The position numbers and the translations under genes are program-made. The notes below the pieces were generated by a model that was given only the letters and a program-made list of their open reading frames with translations, was not told where the DNA came from and did no database searches. This document shows, in pieces, positions 42,649 to 53,609 of a stretch of DNA of 64,000 bases. This stretch comes from Brachycybe producta (Eukaryota; Arthropoda; Diplopoda; Playtdesmida; Andrognathidae). The stretch covers positions 4,026,797 to 4,090,796 of the forward strand of contig JAUPFP010000011.1 of assembly GCA_036925085.1 (NCBI GenBank), read 5' to 3'. Positions within the stretch are counted from its first letter, which is position 1; every line of letters starts with the position of its first letter.

Positions 42649-43302
42649 AAATTGACAACGATTTTCAAAGCTCTATTGATAGTTTTTTTTATCTTGAGCT
42701 GTGTGCAATCACAACTATATAAGGCTAGGCTAGATATTACATTTGTAGAATTCAAAGTGTAGTTACTAGTGAGTTTGTATGTTTTGAGGGAGGATGAGGA
42801 GGAGAAGAAGGTATATGTAAAGAATATGTAATTTGCCATCTCTTGAAGTCGTCGTCATGACAACCACCTCAATTTTTTTTTGGAGGCTGCGTTTACTCAA
42901 TTCAAATAATACGTGCTCATTCAAAAATATTCAATAGATGGCAAACAGCTAGGCTGCAATTCAAACAATCACTTGAGGGTAAAAAAAAAATGAATAAAAG
43001 GAGATGGGGTCGGGGGGGGGGGGGGGGGGGGGGTAGAAGTAGCTATACTAACGGCACAATTGTTATTTTATTTTATGATGAAGAGAGAGCATTTGTAACA
43101 ATATTTGTGTTGGTACTTGTTTTGGTTTTCTTCTTTTCTATCCTTTTTTTTAAATAAAATTAACATACACTTTTTCCCCTGTATTGTAAATCTATAAATG
43201 TCAATTTTGTATTCTTATTTTGAATTTGTTCTTGATTTTGTCTTCAAAAAGTGTGAGTTTTCGATTTTTTTTCTTCTGTTTCCTAATTTTAATTTGTAAA
43301 CT
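42646..43302. other. unassigned, with a 22-base G run
   Basis: 43012-43033 is a homopolymer of G. No gene seen. Confidence 0.5.
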
Positions 43303-43858
43303 ACGGAGTCCTGTTGAGGACGTGGATTATTTTTTTTTATCTCGTCCAGAAGCGGAGGACACACACACGGAAAATCAGCCAAGAATATAAAAGCGGGAGA
43401 CACACATACGGAATTTATTTTTGGAAAATCTCTCCAGAAAAGAAAAAGGAAACTAATATTTTTATCCATCTTTATAATGGTGGCCACACATCAGAACAGA
43501 AATTAAAGCGGAGGACACACATACGGAAAATCAGCCAAGAATATAAGGCCAGTAAAGAATTTTTGAAAGAATTAGAAATTCTGGCCGATTTTCTGGTAAT
43601 AAAATCAACCCCTCACTTTTTAATAAAGAGAGGGGTGCAAGGTTGTGCCCTAAAGTCTAAAGGTCATTTTTGCTGTTGTAAAAAGTGAGGGTGGTGGGAC
43701 CAGTTTTTCAAAACGGATGACGTCACCCCTTCTTCCAATGTTAATTTCTGTTCATATGTGTGGCCACCATTTTAAAAACGGATAAGAATATTAGTTTTTT
43801 TTTTCTTTTCTGGGGAGCTTTCCCAAAAAAATTCCGTATGTGTGTCTTCCGCTTAAGT
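43303..43858. mobile_element. inverted-repeat element with a diverged GGAG-terminus
   Basis: 43303 reads TACGGAGTCCTGTTGAGGAC, 16 of 20 like the terminus of 8667 and 47679. Arms 43385-43500 and 43735-43858 are inverted (ACACACATACGGAATTT, CCAGAAAAGAAAAAG, ATGGTGGCCACACAT). A direct repeat GCGGAGGACACACAxACGGA occurs at 43352 and 43509. Confidence 0.5.
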
Positions 43859-44170
43859 CGGGTCAGGATGAAAGGATGAATATTGTGAGGTAACTCTAAA
43901 ACCTGAAACAATTTACATATAGAATTGGCTAAACACTGTACTAACATGAGTGTTGAACAACATAAGCAATTTTTAAAAATTAAATCATGTGACTTTTTTA
44001 CATTCTGAGGGGGCGGGGGCTGTACCCCCAGACCCCCTGCAACAAGCTTAATTTAACGTAACACCATCCAATCACCGATATAAAAAAATATAGTGTTCCT
44101 CCAAATCTATATGCATTCTGTTTCGGGGTTTAGAGTAACCCTACAATGTTCATCCTTTCATCCAGGTCCA
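43859..44170. mobile_element. inverted-repeat element enclosing a fragment of the 24719 family
   Basis: GATGAAAGGATGAATATTGT (43868) mirrors ACAATGTTCATCCTTTCATC (44143). The inner 43985-44060 (GGGGGCGGGGGCTGTACCCC, CTGCAACAAGCTT) is the complement of 24880-24925. Confidence 0.5.
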
Positions 44171-44187
44171 ACTTACTATCTCACCCA

Positions 44188-44455
44188 GATAGGACCGGAT
44201 TAACACTTTGGGGGCTCTGTGCCTTGTAGAACCTGGACGCCCTTAGAACTAGCACCGCATATCGGGTACAATAAATGAAAAGACAGGGATTTGATTAGGG
44301 AATTTCTAGTTTAGTTTGGGATAAACTTTACGAAAAAACATAAAAATATTAAAATATATTATCACAAAATACATAAATATGACAAGTCAAAGTGATTTAC
44401 TTGTGGGGTGGGCGGGGGCCCCTAATCCTTGGGGGCATATGCCTTAATACGGACT
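44188..44455. mobile_element. hAT-like element, weak
   Basis: GACCGGATTAACACTTTGGG at the left, and CATATGCCTTAATACGGACT at the right, read as an imperfect inverted end. Such ends are common in hAT elements. Target duplication not found. Confidence 0.35.
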
Positions 44456-44892
44456 TGCATCCGTACAAGATACTAAGTCATCCGAATGAAGCCTTAACCG
44501 GGCTCTGTAGTAAATTCGCACACACTTTGTCACTTTGCTTTTTTCATTTCTTTCAGAATTTCTTATTGATTTTTTTTTTGTATTTGTCATTTGTATTAAA
44601 TTTCCTATTTGACATCTAAATTTTAAATTGTTAGGCTACCTACTGGTACTGTAAATTTGTTGAAAAAAGTTAAGTCTAATTAACCTATTTAGTTATTACT
44701 ACGGTTGCCAACTTGCCATATCCTGCTCACAAGAGAAGAGGACACCGAATTTGACATTCAGTTCTTCTCTGGATTTATCACTTACGTTTTGGCATATTTT
44801 AGTTAATGAAATAAAATATAACAAGAGTTAACTAATGAACAACTTAAGTTCAACAAATGCTCACCAATGTCAAAGACTACTACTGTGTAATA

Positions 44893-45167
44893 CCTTGTAC
44901 ACACATGAGTTAAATGAATTCAAATTAAATGTGTTTACGTGAATTATACGGAATCCAGTTAAGGACATGAACACCAAATAAAAATTGACTTTATTATTAA
45001 TAATTTTAATTGAAATACTAAATCAATATGTTGTCAATAGTTTCTATATTTTCAGATTATTAACTGAATAAATTGAATTTGACATCTTGTTTGTTTGCCT
45101 TTCACATGGCTCTATAGAACACGTTTATTATTTAAATGCATATAAATTATCAGGTGTGTGTACTAGG
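44893..45167 (-). mobile_element. MITE F, copy 3
   Basis: CCTTGTACACACATGAGTTA to GTGTGTACTAGG, with the same internal blocks as 21560-21856. The right flank is TATAAG. Confidence 0.75.
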
Positions 45168-45931
45168 TATAAGATTGAAACAATTACTCATGTCTCAGTA
45201 AATTCGACGACTTAAAAGAGCTAGAGTGGCCATACTAGCAAATTGCAGCCATGTTTTCTAAAAAACGTTATTATTATACAGTTTTGGATTAAAAATGGTG
45301 GCAATTTGCTACTTGACCACTCTACATTATCTGACAGTGTATAATTTATTGGATTATTACACAAAACCAGAATATCGCACCTTGTCTGGAAGAGTGGCAC
45401 AACTTTTTTCGGAAAATGAGTTTAAAGTTGCCATTTTTCTATCTCAATCTATTGTAGGGGAGCCAAATAAACCGATATTGCTAATAGTTAAAACGGTTTT
45501 TGCACTTGAAAAGCTCAGCAAAGTAAGCCATGAATCGTCTTTTACCTTTACTCATTTTCCTAAAATAGTTTTTTTTTTCAGTGTTTGGTTCGTGTAAACT
45601 CAGCTATTTATCGTATATACCGAGTCTGTCCCTCAGTTGGATAAAGTAACTGGTTAAAATAAAACTTCCATGATGTACCATGTTAAAGATTCGCCTATAC
45701 AACTCTACCCCCAGTTTCAAGAGGGCGACTTCCTGTCAACAGCAACATCAAAGGTTCCAACAGAGAGTTTCCCTTCTGTATAACTTTTTATTCTGTGCCT
45801 GAACATTGTATCGCAACGAAGAATGTCAGTGTGTACTAGCCTTTTGAATACAACAATGGTTAAAAAAAACTGATACAGACAGAATAATTAAAGATGAACT
45901 AAAACAAAACTGGTTAGTATTTTTTAACTAG
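45168..45931. other. unassigned; one 100-codon ORF of unknown status
   Basis: 45295-45597 is open on the plus strand (MVAICYLTTLHYLTVYNLLD..), without a motif I recognise. Its codons and base composition match the surrounding AT-rich DNA. I do not call it a gene. Confidence 0.3.
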
Positions 45932-46553
45932 TAAAGAGACCATTACCTCCAGAAATTTCTTGTCAAAATACTGTCAAGACTTACCCAAAGATTGTCAAAA
46001 CGATTTTGAAAATTTAAAATAAGTCATTAAAACCATAAAAAAAACTTGAAAATGAAGTGACTTTTTCTGAGTCACCAGACGACGACATTTTAAATTTCCA
46101 AAAACGAAAGTCTCTCCCCTCCCCTCATTTTTGTGGTAAAGGTTGTCACCTCACATTTACAGAATTCTTTAATGAAATACATGTATTCTCAATTCATATT
46201 TAACTCAATACAACCTTCCCTGTGGAATAATTCAAATATTAAATCCATAGTACTTTGAAATGAAAGTAATGTGAGCTGGTGATAACACATCAGAATTCGA
46301 GTAGAGGAGTAGACTTTGGGGAGGTTTTGTTGCCAATGTCTGTTGTTTGGTGGCGCATCTATCTTATAAAGTCCATTTATATGAAGTGAACTGATTTTTA
46401 ATTTTTTAAATTATATTAATCACTTATTTTAATTTATATTAATCACTTATTTTAATTTATATTAATCACTTATTTTAAATTTTATAAATCGTTTTGGTAA
46501 TCATTGAATAACTCTTGGCAATATTTTGATGAAAAATTTCTGGAGGTCTCTTT
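45932..46553 (+). mobile_element. MITE G, copy 2
   Basis: The ends TAAAGAGACCATTACCTCCA and, in complement, TTAAAGAGACCTCCAG are better preserved than in copy 1 (23668-24209). A TATATTAATCACTTATTTTA unit is triplicated at 46408-46475. The body is otherwise collinear with copy 1. Confidence 0.75.
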
Positions 46554-46554
46554 A

Positions 46555-47197
46555 AGGCCTTGTTTTGACTGTGGGGAAAATTTGAACTCGGTGAAAATTT
46601 AAATAGTTGAAAAATAAGTGTTTCCTATGGAGAAAATGTATGAATGCATTTCTATTATAGGAGAACAGAAATTCGATACCGTGACTAACAGAACAAACGT
46701 GGCCCCGCCTAGTTACTATTATGGTTCGGTACATTACTTTAGGACAAATGAACCGATTAAACCACATTTGTTGTACTGCTTTAACTAAACCTTAAATTGC
46801 CGTTTCTGATCAATATTTACATCGAAACGTCGTTATTTTTCTGTAAAATTATAGTTAAATATATTCTGCAACTAATTAAAGTACATTACTTTACCTGAAA
46901 TGATGAGAAACTCAAGAAAAATCAATAAAAAACACTCGACAAAAACGAAGCGAAAAGAAAAATGGCGACTCAAAAAGTACAAATATTCACCAAACATTCA
47001 ACCTTTTTTTGTCGAATATTTGTACTTTTTGTAACTGAGGGCGTTTTATTGAATGGTTTTTCTCCTATCGGTGGTGTTTTATTAGCCAACTAACAGAAAT
47101 GCGCATTAGCTCACTTCTCCATAGGAAACAAGTGTTATTTTTCAACAGTTGAAATTTTCAACGAGTTCAAATTTTCGCCACAGTGGAAACAAGGCCT
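46555..47197. mobile_element. TIR element, 643 bp, GGCCTTGTTT ends
   Basis: AGGCCTTGTTTTGACTGTGG at the left and, in complement, AGGCCTTGTTTCCACTGTGG at the right. The TIRs run about 85 bp (GAAAATTTGAACTCG, GTTTCCTATGGAGAA). Near the centre is a separate perfect 17 bp stem, AAAAAGTACAAATATTC (46972-46988), with its mirror at 47014-47030. Confidence 0.75.
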
Positions 47198-47678
47198 GAG
47201 TCTTGCCAAACACATGCAAACAATAGCTAATAATGATAGTTATATAGAAATAGGCCTACAAAGTATGTTTTAGAAGATTTCCACTCTATTTAATTGTGAC
47301 ATGCTTTAATTTCGCTATACATCTCACAACGCAAACTTTGATAATACTGAGAACAAGAAGATTTTCATTCTATTCTTTTCTGTTTAACTTTAGTGATATC
47401 AGGCTATACAATAAAAAGTTGATTGCAACATTTTATGTGTTTGTGCTTTAATAATAATAAAAATGTGTATATATACATAAAATGCAGAAATATGTGGGTG
47501 TGTGTGTGTCTATGTACTATTTTTGTAGCGTCTTTTCATTTCTTTGCTTTTTTGAATATTGGTTGAAGAATGACATATGCAAATTTCTGTTTCTATTTTT
47601 TTTTTCCTTCTGCGTCATCGACTGCTGTATGTGCATCATCATTTTTTCAAGGAAAGGAGAAGGCAGGCATTGATAAAG
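47198..47678. other. unassigned AT-rich stretch
   Basis: Nothing recognised. Confidence 0.3.
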
Positions 47679-47966
47679 TACGGAGCCCTGTAAAGGACAT
47701 TGGAGATTGTTTTTTTTTTTTAAATCTCTAAATTTTGACTTTTAAAGTCGAAATGTCGAAATATAAGTCGAAATGTCGAGATAAAAGTCGAAATGTCGAG
47801 ATTCTGAAAAAGTCGAAATGTCGAGTTTCTGGAAAAAGTCAAAATTTCGAGATTGAAATCGAAATGTCGAGATTAAAGTCGAAATGTTTAGAATAATCTC
47901 GACATTTCAAATTTCAGTCTCGAAATTTTGACTTTTTTCAGAATCTCGACATTTCGACTTTTAATC

Positions 47967-48066
47967 GTCCGCACCATACTCTTAATAAGTAAATTATTGC
48001 TGCTAAAAGAGGGCGCTTGCAATAATTTAATTATGAGAGTATGGTGCGCGCAACATAGCATAATTA
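47967..48066. repeat. palindromic module Q, copy 1
   Basis: GCACCATACTCTTAATAAGT..TTATTGCTGCTAAAAGAGGG..GAGTATGGTGCGCGCAACAT. It is an inverted repeat with loop TGCTAAAAGAGGGCGCTT. Confidence 0.75.
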
Positions 48067-48167
48067 ACATAGAAATGTTTAGATTAATCTAGACGTTTCG
48101 ATTTCAATCAGGAAATTTCGACTTTTTTTCCAGAATCTCGACATTTCGACTTTTAATCTTTTTTTTC

Positions 48168-48299
48168 GGCCACGTTAATTATGCCATGTTGTCCTCACCA
48201 TACTCTAAATAATTAAATTATTGCTGCTACAAGAGGGCGCTTGCAATAATTTAATTACGAGAGTATGGTGCGCGCAACATGGCATAATTAAAATGGTCG
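48168..48299. repeat. palindromic module Q, copy 2
   Basis: GGCCACGTTAATTATGCCAT at the left, its mirror at the right (ATGGCATAATTAAAATGG), and the same loop. A third copy is at 56694-56824. Confidence 0.75.
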
Positions 48300-48445
48300 A
48301 ATAAAAGAGATTAAAAGTCGACATGTGGAAATGTCGAGATTCTAGAAAAAGTGGAAATGTCGAGATTAAAGTCGACATGTCGAAATTAAAGTCGACATGT
48401 CGCGATTTAAAAAAAAATCTCGCATGTCCTTTACAGGGCTCCATA

Positions 48446-49050
48446 CCAAAGGGAGTCGACAAGTTTTTTTTTCTTCTGTCTTTCTTACTGCAACATGGGC
48501 ATTATTATAGGGATGTGTGCATATTTATTTTATATAAAGAATTCGGTGTCACACTTTATATTTTGTGTGGGTGGACGGGTGGATGGATAGGTGGCATATA
48601 AATTGGTAGCATAGCTTAAAATGGGCCACTTTCTGAAATATGTGCAAGTTTTGGCAACTTTTTCTTCTCCGTTTTGATGGAATGGGATGTGGAGATGAAT
48701 TTGATGGAATAGCTTCTTTCTTTTCTTTTCTTTTCTTTTGGGTTTTATCTTTTTATATAAAGTAAAATGGACTATCGTTTTTTATGAGGCTTTTTCTTAT
48801 ATTGATTCATTTTGTGGTCTCATCCTCCTACCACACATACTCTTTTCTCATACAAATCTTCTGCATTCATTCTCTTTTGCAAGCGTAAATTTAAACTATT
48901 GACATGAACATTGCCAATAGTTTACATTAAAATCAATAACAGTTCTGAAAGTGTCATATGCTCTTTATTTTTTAGCACGTTTTTTTCTTCTTTACTAAGC
49001 ACGAAAGACACTGTAAAATTAATAATAAGCAGGGTTAAAAAAACTTTCTT
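48446..49050. other. unassigned AT-rich stretch
   Basis: TTTTC-rich runs at 48715-48740; no gene. Confidence 0.3.
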
Positions 49051-49228
49051 AAGAGGCTACACATCACAAAATTACTTCGAAAACTTTCCGTGAATTGCGC
49101 TAGCATCGTTATTCTATTGAGCCCATAGACCCAATGTTAAAAGAAAAAATTCTTAATTTTTAATTGGCAGGCAATATGTTTATTTTTCATATTTAAAGTT
49201 GTCCAATATTAAATTTTCAAAGTGCACA
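49051..49228 (+). mobile_element. palindromic element P, left-arm fragment
   Basis: TTAAGAGGCTACACATCACA through GAGCCCATAGACCCAATGTT to AATTTTCAAAGTGCACAA, matching 58614-58810. It is joined directly to a GATAG MITE fragment. Confidence 0.7.
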
Positions 49229-49348
49229 ATAGTTGCTGTCATGACAGCAACTATCGCGAGAACTATCATCATGAAAACCACATGATAGTCACTATCGCAC
49301 TGTCGCGATAGCACTAACACACTATCTCGTTTGACTAGATAGTTGACA
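49225..49348 (-). mobile_element. 'GATAG' MITE fragment
   Basis: CACAATAGTTGCTGTCATGA, ACCACATGATAGTCACTATC, CTATCTCGTTTGACTAGATA: internal part of the family without either terminus. Confidence 0.75.
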
Positions 49349-50399
49349 GTTGAATGTTGCTAATTTTTTTTGGCTCGCCTCACTCGCCACTAAAATATAT
49401 ACAGTATATTGGAAGGGAAACGAAGCGCCGATGCCGGATATTGCCGACCAACAATTTTGTAGCCAGTGCGTGCCTGCATAGTCTGAATGCATTTGGAAAG
49501 AAAGATGACAAACATGCGCCAGTTCTAGCTTTTATTTCTCTAATAAACATTGAATGGCTTTGTCAACTTATAAGGTGGTTTCTAGCAAGAATTACATCTA
49601 ACAATGCTCTGTTCTCTGGAGCTAGCAAGCATTCAAGAAGGGCACAGCTTTGCTCAGCTCTATTGGTTACCATCATTTCCGTCTCCTAAACAATATTTCT
49701 TGTTATTTGCGCAACAATTATAAGCAAAAATTATGAGTTAGGAAAATGAACAATGTGTAAACATCTGCTGGTAATCATGAGCATTTATGAGCAGACGATA
49801 ACTTACGGTTCCACTATCTATAGTGGCTAACCCACACAAGCAGTCAAGACTTCACCCAGAAAAATAAATCAATTCTCTTAATAACACGAAGCTTCATTGC
49901 CTCACATAACTATGTATATAATATATATATATATTGTGAATTTGTGATTTTGGCTCACCCTAAATGCCAACTACTTTTGAAGGCAAAGTGTTTTGAAAAC
50001 GCAATAAATTTAGAACTAATAAAAACCGTCGTGCAATTTGCACTAAATAAAAATGACTAAAACCTATAGCCACCGCAAAAAAGTGAATGTATAATGAATG
50101 CATTTCAATTGTCAATTCCATCTCTCGTTTTTTTATCTTCCTCTGAATCACTAGCAAAAAACTGCGATTAACCATTATTCTCAGAAGCTCGGAAAAAGAT
50201 AAAGTATAATTATTTTCATGTGTCAACATCATAGTGAATATATTAACTTTGCAGCTTTTTGAGAACAATTTCTTCAAGATTCCTTCAAATGAAAATCTGT
50301 ATATTTTTTTACTTGATCTTTTCGTAATACAAATATAGGCTACTATGTACCTGGCATGAATATTCCGGATAATATAAGCCTATATGTGTGTGTGTGTGT

Positions 50400-50448
<49 letters not shown>

Positions 50449-50582
50449 ATAGTAGCAGCAGTAATTATTTTAAGAAATAATTTTTGCATCTTATTCTCAA
50501 AGGAGTTCAGATGTTAAGAGGAAGATTGTGTTAGTCTTCATTTGTTTGCTTTTCTTAAGATTGATACTCAAAGCTGTTCTTT
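49349..50582. other. mostly unassigned; microsatellites at 50386-50444
   Basis: 49360-49500 resembles 4030-4080 and 6630-6740 (dispersed repeat). 50021 resembles a Helitron-type end (ACCGTCGTGCAATTTGC). 50386-50400 is (TG)n and 50401-50444 is (GA)n. A 111-codon ORF at 49354-49689 has no recognisable domain. Confidence 0.4.
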
Positions 50583-50787
50583 ATGTTACTGACAATCTGC
50601 GGAATCAGTCAGTCAGCATATTGCCTAGTCAATCTGGAAAACAACCCACCTTCTAGTAGTGAATCTGTAAAATTCAACACCTTTAAAATGTATTGAATTT
50701 TGCAGGATTCACTAGCTGTTTTGGTGGTTCCACAGATTGCCTAGACAATATGCAGATTGAATGATTCCGCAGATTGACAGTAACATA
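50583..50787. mobile_element. 'CAGATTG' palindromic MITE, copy 1
   Basis: ATGTTACTGACAATCTGCGG at the left mirrors CCGCAGATTGACAGTAACAT at the right. The arms repeat CAGATTG/CAATCTG words. The centre is CAACACCTTTAAAATGTATTG. Confidence 0.8.
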
Positions 50788-50849
50788 CTGTATATACACT
50801 ATATATGCTACACCTTAATTTAAGTGAAACCTGCAAGTGTATATTGTAT

Positions 50850-51059
50850 ATGTTACTGTCAATCTGCAGAATAAGTCAGGCTGCAGATTACCTAGACAAT
50901 CTGGAAAAAACCCAACCTGCTACTAGTAGTGAATCTGCCAAAAATTCAACACCTTTAAAATGTGTTGAATTTTACAGGATTCACTAGCAGATTGGGTTGT
51001 CTCGCAGATTGTCTAGGCAATATAGCAGATTGACTGATTCCGCAGATTGACAGTAACAT
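50850..51059. mobile_element. 'CAGATTG' palindromic MITE, copy 2
   Basis: Same structure as copy 1, same orientation. The flanks TTAAGTGAAACCTGCA follow each copy, so a unit of about 270 bp was duplicated in tandem. Confidence 0.8.
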
Positions 51060-51979
51060 GGGCCTATAGATGCCTTATATATGCCTATAGGGCCTTAAGT
51101 TAAGTGAAACCTGCATTAGTTTATCAGCAAGTGCAACACCTAAGTGACTTAAAAATTAGCTTTTTTTTTTCTTTGAAAAGAAAAAGAAATCTCTTAAGGG
51201 GTTCAATTTTATGATTCTGATCTCTTTCTATCTCGAAAAAAAAGAACATGATTTTTCACTTTTGTGGTCGTCTCAGTTCATTTGTTTTGCTTCAACACTA
51301 TTTTAGTTGAAATTGTTCTTTTTCACTAATTACATATAGTTTCCATTTGTTCATTCATGTATAAATACGTCTCTGTATGTTACATTAGATTTCCACTCAA
51401 TGATGACTGTAACAAAGACTTGTGTTTTTGATCATGCATCAAGCCAGCCTATTTTCTTCCCCCTTTCTTTGTTTTTGTTTTTTTCATTTCGCATCACTTT
51501 GAAAATCTAACCATAATCGGACTATCATACTGTGTAACTTGTCTTTCAAAACTTAACTCGGATTGCATTGCCGCAACTATTTTTTTTTGTTTTGTTTTCG
51601 AAAAGCGAAATCAAACAAATGAAGGATTAGCGGAAGAACATATAGTGACAAAGACAAGTGTCCACATTAAAGCTTTTAAGCTCATATATATAGAAACGTA
51701 TGGAACATTAAATTTGTCTTTTGGGTTGGGGGTGGGGAGGGAGGAACACTAAAGGGGCCTCTCTCATTTTCATTTATCTCGATCTTTTTCTTTGAAAATT
51801 TTATAATGATTATTTTCTATGTGCCCTAGCTGTTTAATTAGAATAGTATCTGCATACCTTTGTATGTATAATGAGGCTGACATAAGGCGCATGCTCGTAT
51901 TTTTTAAAAGAAAAGGAATCGAATAATGTTCAAAGCTGCTCCGAACTGTCCGTTTTCATTCAGTCTTCTGTGATTTTGT
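51060..51979. other. unassigned AT-rich stretch
   Basis: No gene or repeat recognised. Confidence 0.3.
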
Positions 51980-52063
51980 TGGAGGTTGTGTAACATTTGC
52001 CCTACGGACGCTTGCCCTAAGGACGCTTCCCTTAAGGATGCTTGCATTAATGACACCTGGCCT
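51980..52063 (-). repeat. CCCTAA-type minisatellite, left part
   Basis: ATTTGCCCTACGGACGCTTGCCCTAAGGACGC-like units, related to 7278-7425. Continues after the MITE insertion at 52801-52860. Confidence 0.65.
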
Positions 52064-52067
52064 TATA

Positions 52068-52800
52068 CCAAGTACACACTTGTTAATTGAAATGCATTTA
52101 AATAATAAACGTGTACTACAGAGCCCTGTGAACAGTGCCGTAAATAATGGGGGGCAACTGCCCACCCAAAACTCGAATAGGGGGCGTAAAATGGTTAGAA
52201 TAAAAAAAAAATGTTCGAAAAAATTTTTTTCGAAACATTTTTTTTAAATTGCTAAGTAGTTGTCTTTTTCGAAGTTCTTTTGAAAGAAAGCTTAGCGCCA
52301 TTTATGCTGAATGTTTACACCCCTCACCTAAAAATACAGAAGCTAGAGTCCTGAGGAAGTTTATGGTGTCATAAACACAAACCAAGGTCCCCTACATGGA
52401 AAATAATTAAGACTAGAAAATCCAGTTAACTCTCCAGAAAGCTCGCCGGACAGGAAGAAGCAATTTTTAAAGGTATGAAATTTGTTTAATAGTGGTGGGC
52501 CCACTAAAAATTTGAGAGGGGGTGTAAGTTTTACCTTTGCCCCTCCAGAAATAATAATTATTTATGGCACTACCTGTGAAGGACAAAGCAACAATATGTC
52601 GAATTCAATTTATTCAATTAATAATCTGAAAATATTGAGTAAATACTTAAATATAATATAAAAACTATTGATTTAGTATTTCAATTTAAAACATTAATAA
52701 TAAAAGTCAATTTTTATTTGGTTCATGTCCTTAACTGGATTCCGTATAATTAACCTAAACACATTTAATTTGAATTCATTTAACTCATGTGTGTACAAGG
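52068..52800 (+). mobile_element. MITE F, copy 4, split by a hAT
   Basis: CCAAGTACACACTTGTTAAT to ACTCATGTGTGTACAAGG, flanked by TATA (52064-52067) and TATA (52801-52804). It is inserted in the minisatellite. Confidence 0.8.
52133..52572. mobile_element. hAT-like element, 440 bp, perfect 8 bp duplication
   Basis: The flanks CCTGTGAA at 52125-52132 and 52573-52580 are identical. The ends are CAGTGCCGTAAATAAT and, in complement, TAGTGCCATAAATAAT (14 of 16). No transposase. Confidence 0.85.
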
Positions 52801-52860
52801 TATAAGGAAGCTTGCCCTAAGCACATGCCCTAAAGGCACATTTGCCCTATGGACACATAA
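52801..52860 (-). repeat. CCCTAA-type minisatellite, right part
   Basis: GCTTGCCCTAAGCACATGCC, CATTTGCCCTATGGACAC units. Confidence 0.6.
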
Positions 52861-53065
52861 TCCCCTGTCTGAAGGGATACTAACATCACTCGATTTTAAA
52901 TGATATGCGGTGTTACTGCAACCATAAGATGCTGCAACATCGTGTTGCAACAGGGGGGCGACTCGTTGACTGAAAGATAAGCGAAACACAAGCAGTTGAG
53001 TGCACACTCTCAGCGAGTGATAACTTATAAAACTGTGTGGTTCCAAGACTCTAGACAGCTGTTTA

Positions 53066-53292
53066 CCTCGTAGGGAAATTTGGCTTCTGGAAGGAGAGGC
53101 AACACTGTTGTTGACTCAAACACGTTTCTTAACTGCTGATGTGTTTCGAGTGCTGTCAAACATCACTCATGAGTCATGACCGAACTTATCACGTAACTTC
53201 AAGACATGTAGACAGTTACTATCGTGAGTGAACTATCGCAACTTTTATGGCAGCTACTCTCATGAAACAACTATCACCGTGAAAACGAGGCT
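53066..53292 (-). mobile_element. 'GATAG' MITE, terminal half
   Basis: GGGAAATTTGGCTTCTGGAA, GGCAACACTGTTGTTGACTC, CTTCAAGACATGTAGACAGT, and the terminus ACCGTGAAAACGAGGCT followed by TAAG. Confidence 0.75.
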
Positions 53293-53609
53293 TAAGAACC
53301 AAGATACACTTCCATTTTGTTGTTTTGAGGAGGCAACGAAGAGACAAATGAGTGTTACTATATGGTGGTTAGTAAAATATTGCAAGAAATAAGCTCACAA
53401 TTGCTCAATGAAGATACATGTATATGGAAGCACAAAATGCAATAGAAAGCATTGTTCTTCAAGTGGTCACTTTGTATAAATTATGAAAAGGTCCTTCTAT
53501 TTTTAAACAAAGTTTAAAATCGTACGTTTTTTTTAACTCCATGTTAAGTCCCATAAGACCAACAAACCGTAGCACAAACATTTTAAGAACTCTCCTTAAA
53601 ACAATTTAC
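53293..53609. repeat. flanking segment, directly repeated after the hAT
   Basis: 53460-53605 resembles 54700-54815 (GTCACTTTxTAT.., AAxGTCCTTCxATTTTTAA, AACAAAxCGT..AAACxTTT). The rest is unassigned. Confidence 0.45.

Larger units (their letters stand above)
47679..48445. mobile_element. short-TIR element with a satellite core, copy 2
   Basis: The left end TACGGAGCCCTGTAAAGGAC (47679-47698) and the complement of the right end TATGGAGCCCTGTAAAGGAC (48426-48445) match in 19 of 20 positions. The core is a TCGAAATGTCGAGAtt-type tandem array in both orientations, interrupted by two palindromic modules (47967-48066, 48168-48299). The core is unrelated to the TTGACA core at 8697-9720. Confidence 0.7.

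Noticed and set aside
45295..45597. 100-codon ORF
   Set aside because: No motif, composition like flanking DNA, no second line of evidence.
49354..49689. 111-codon ORF
   Set aside because: Starts inside a dispersed repeat and shows no domain.
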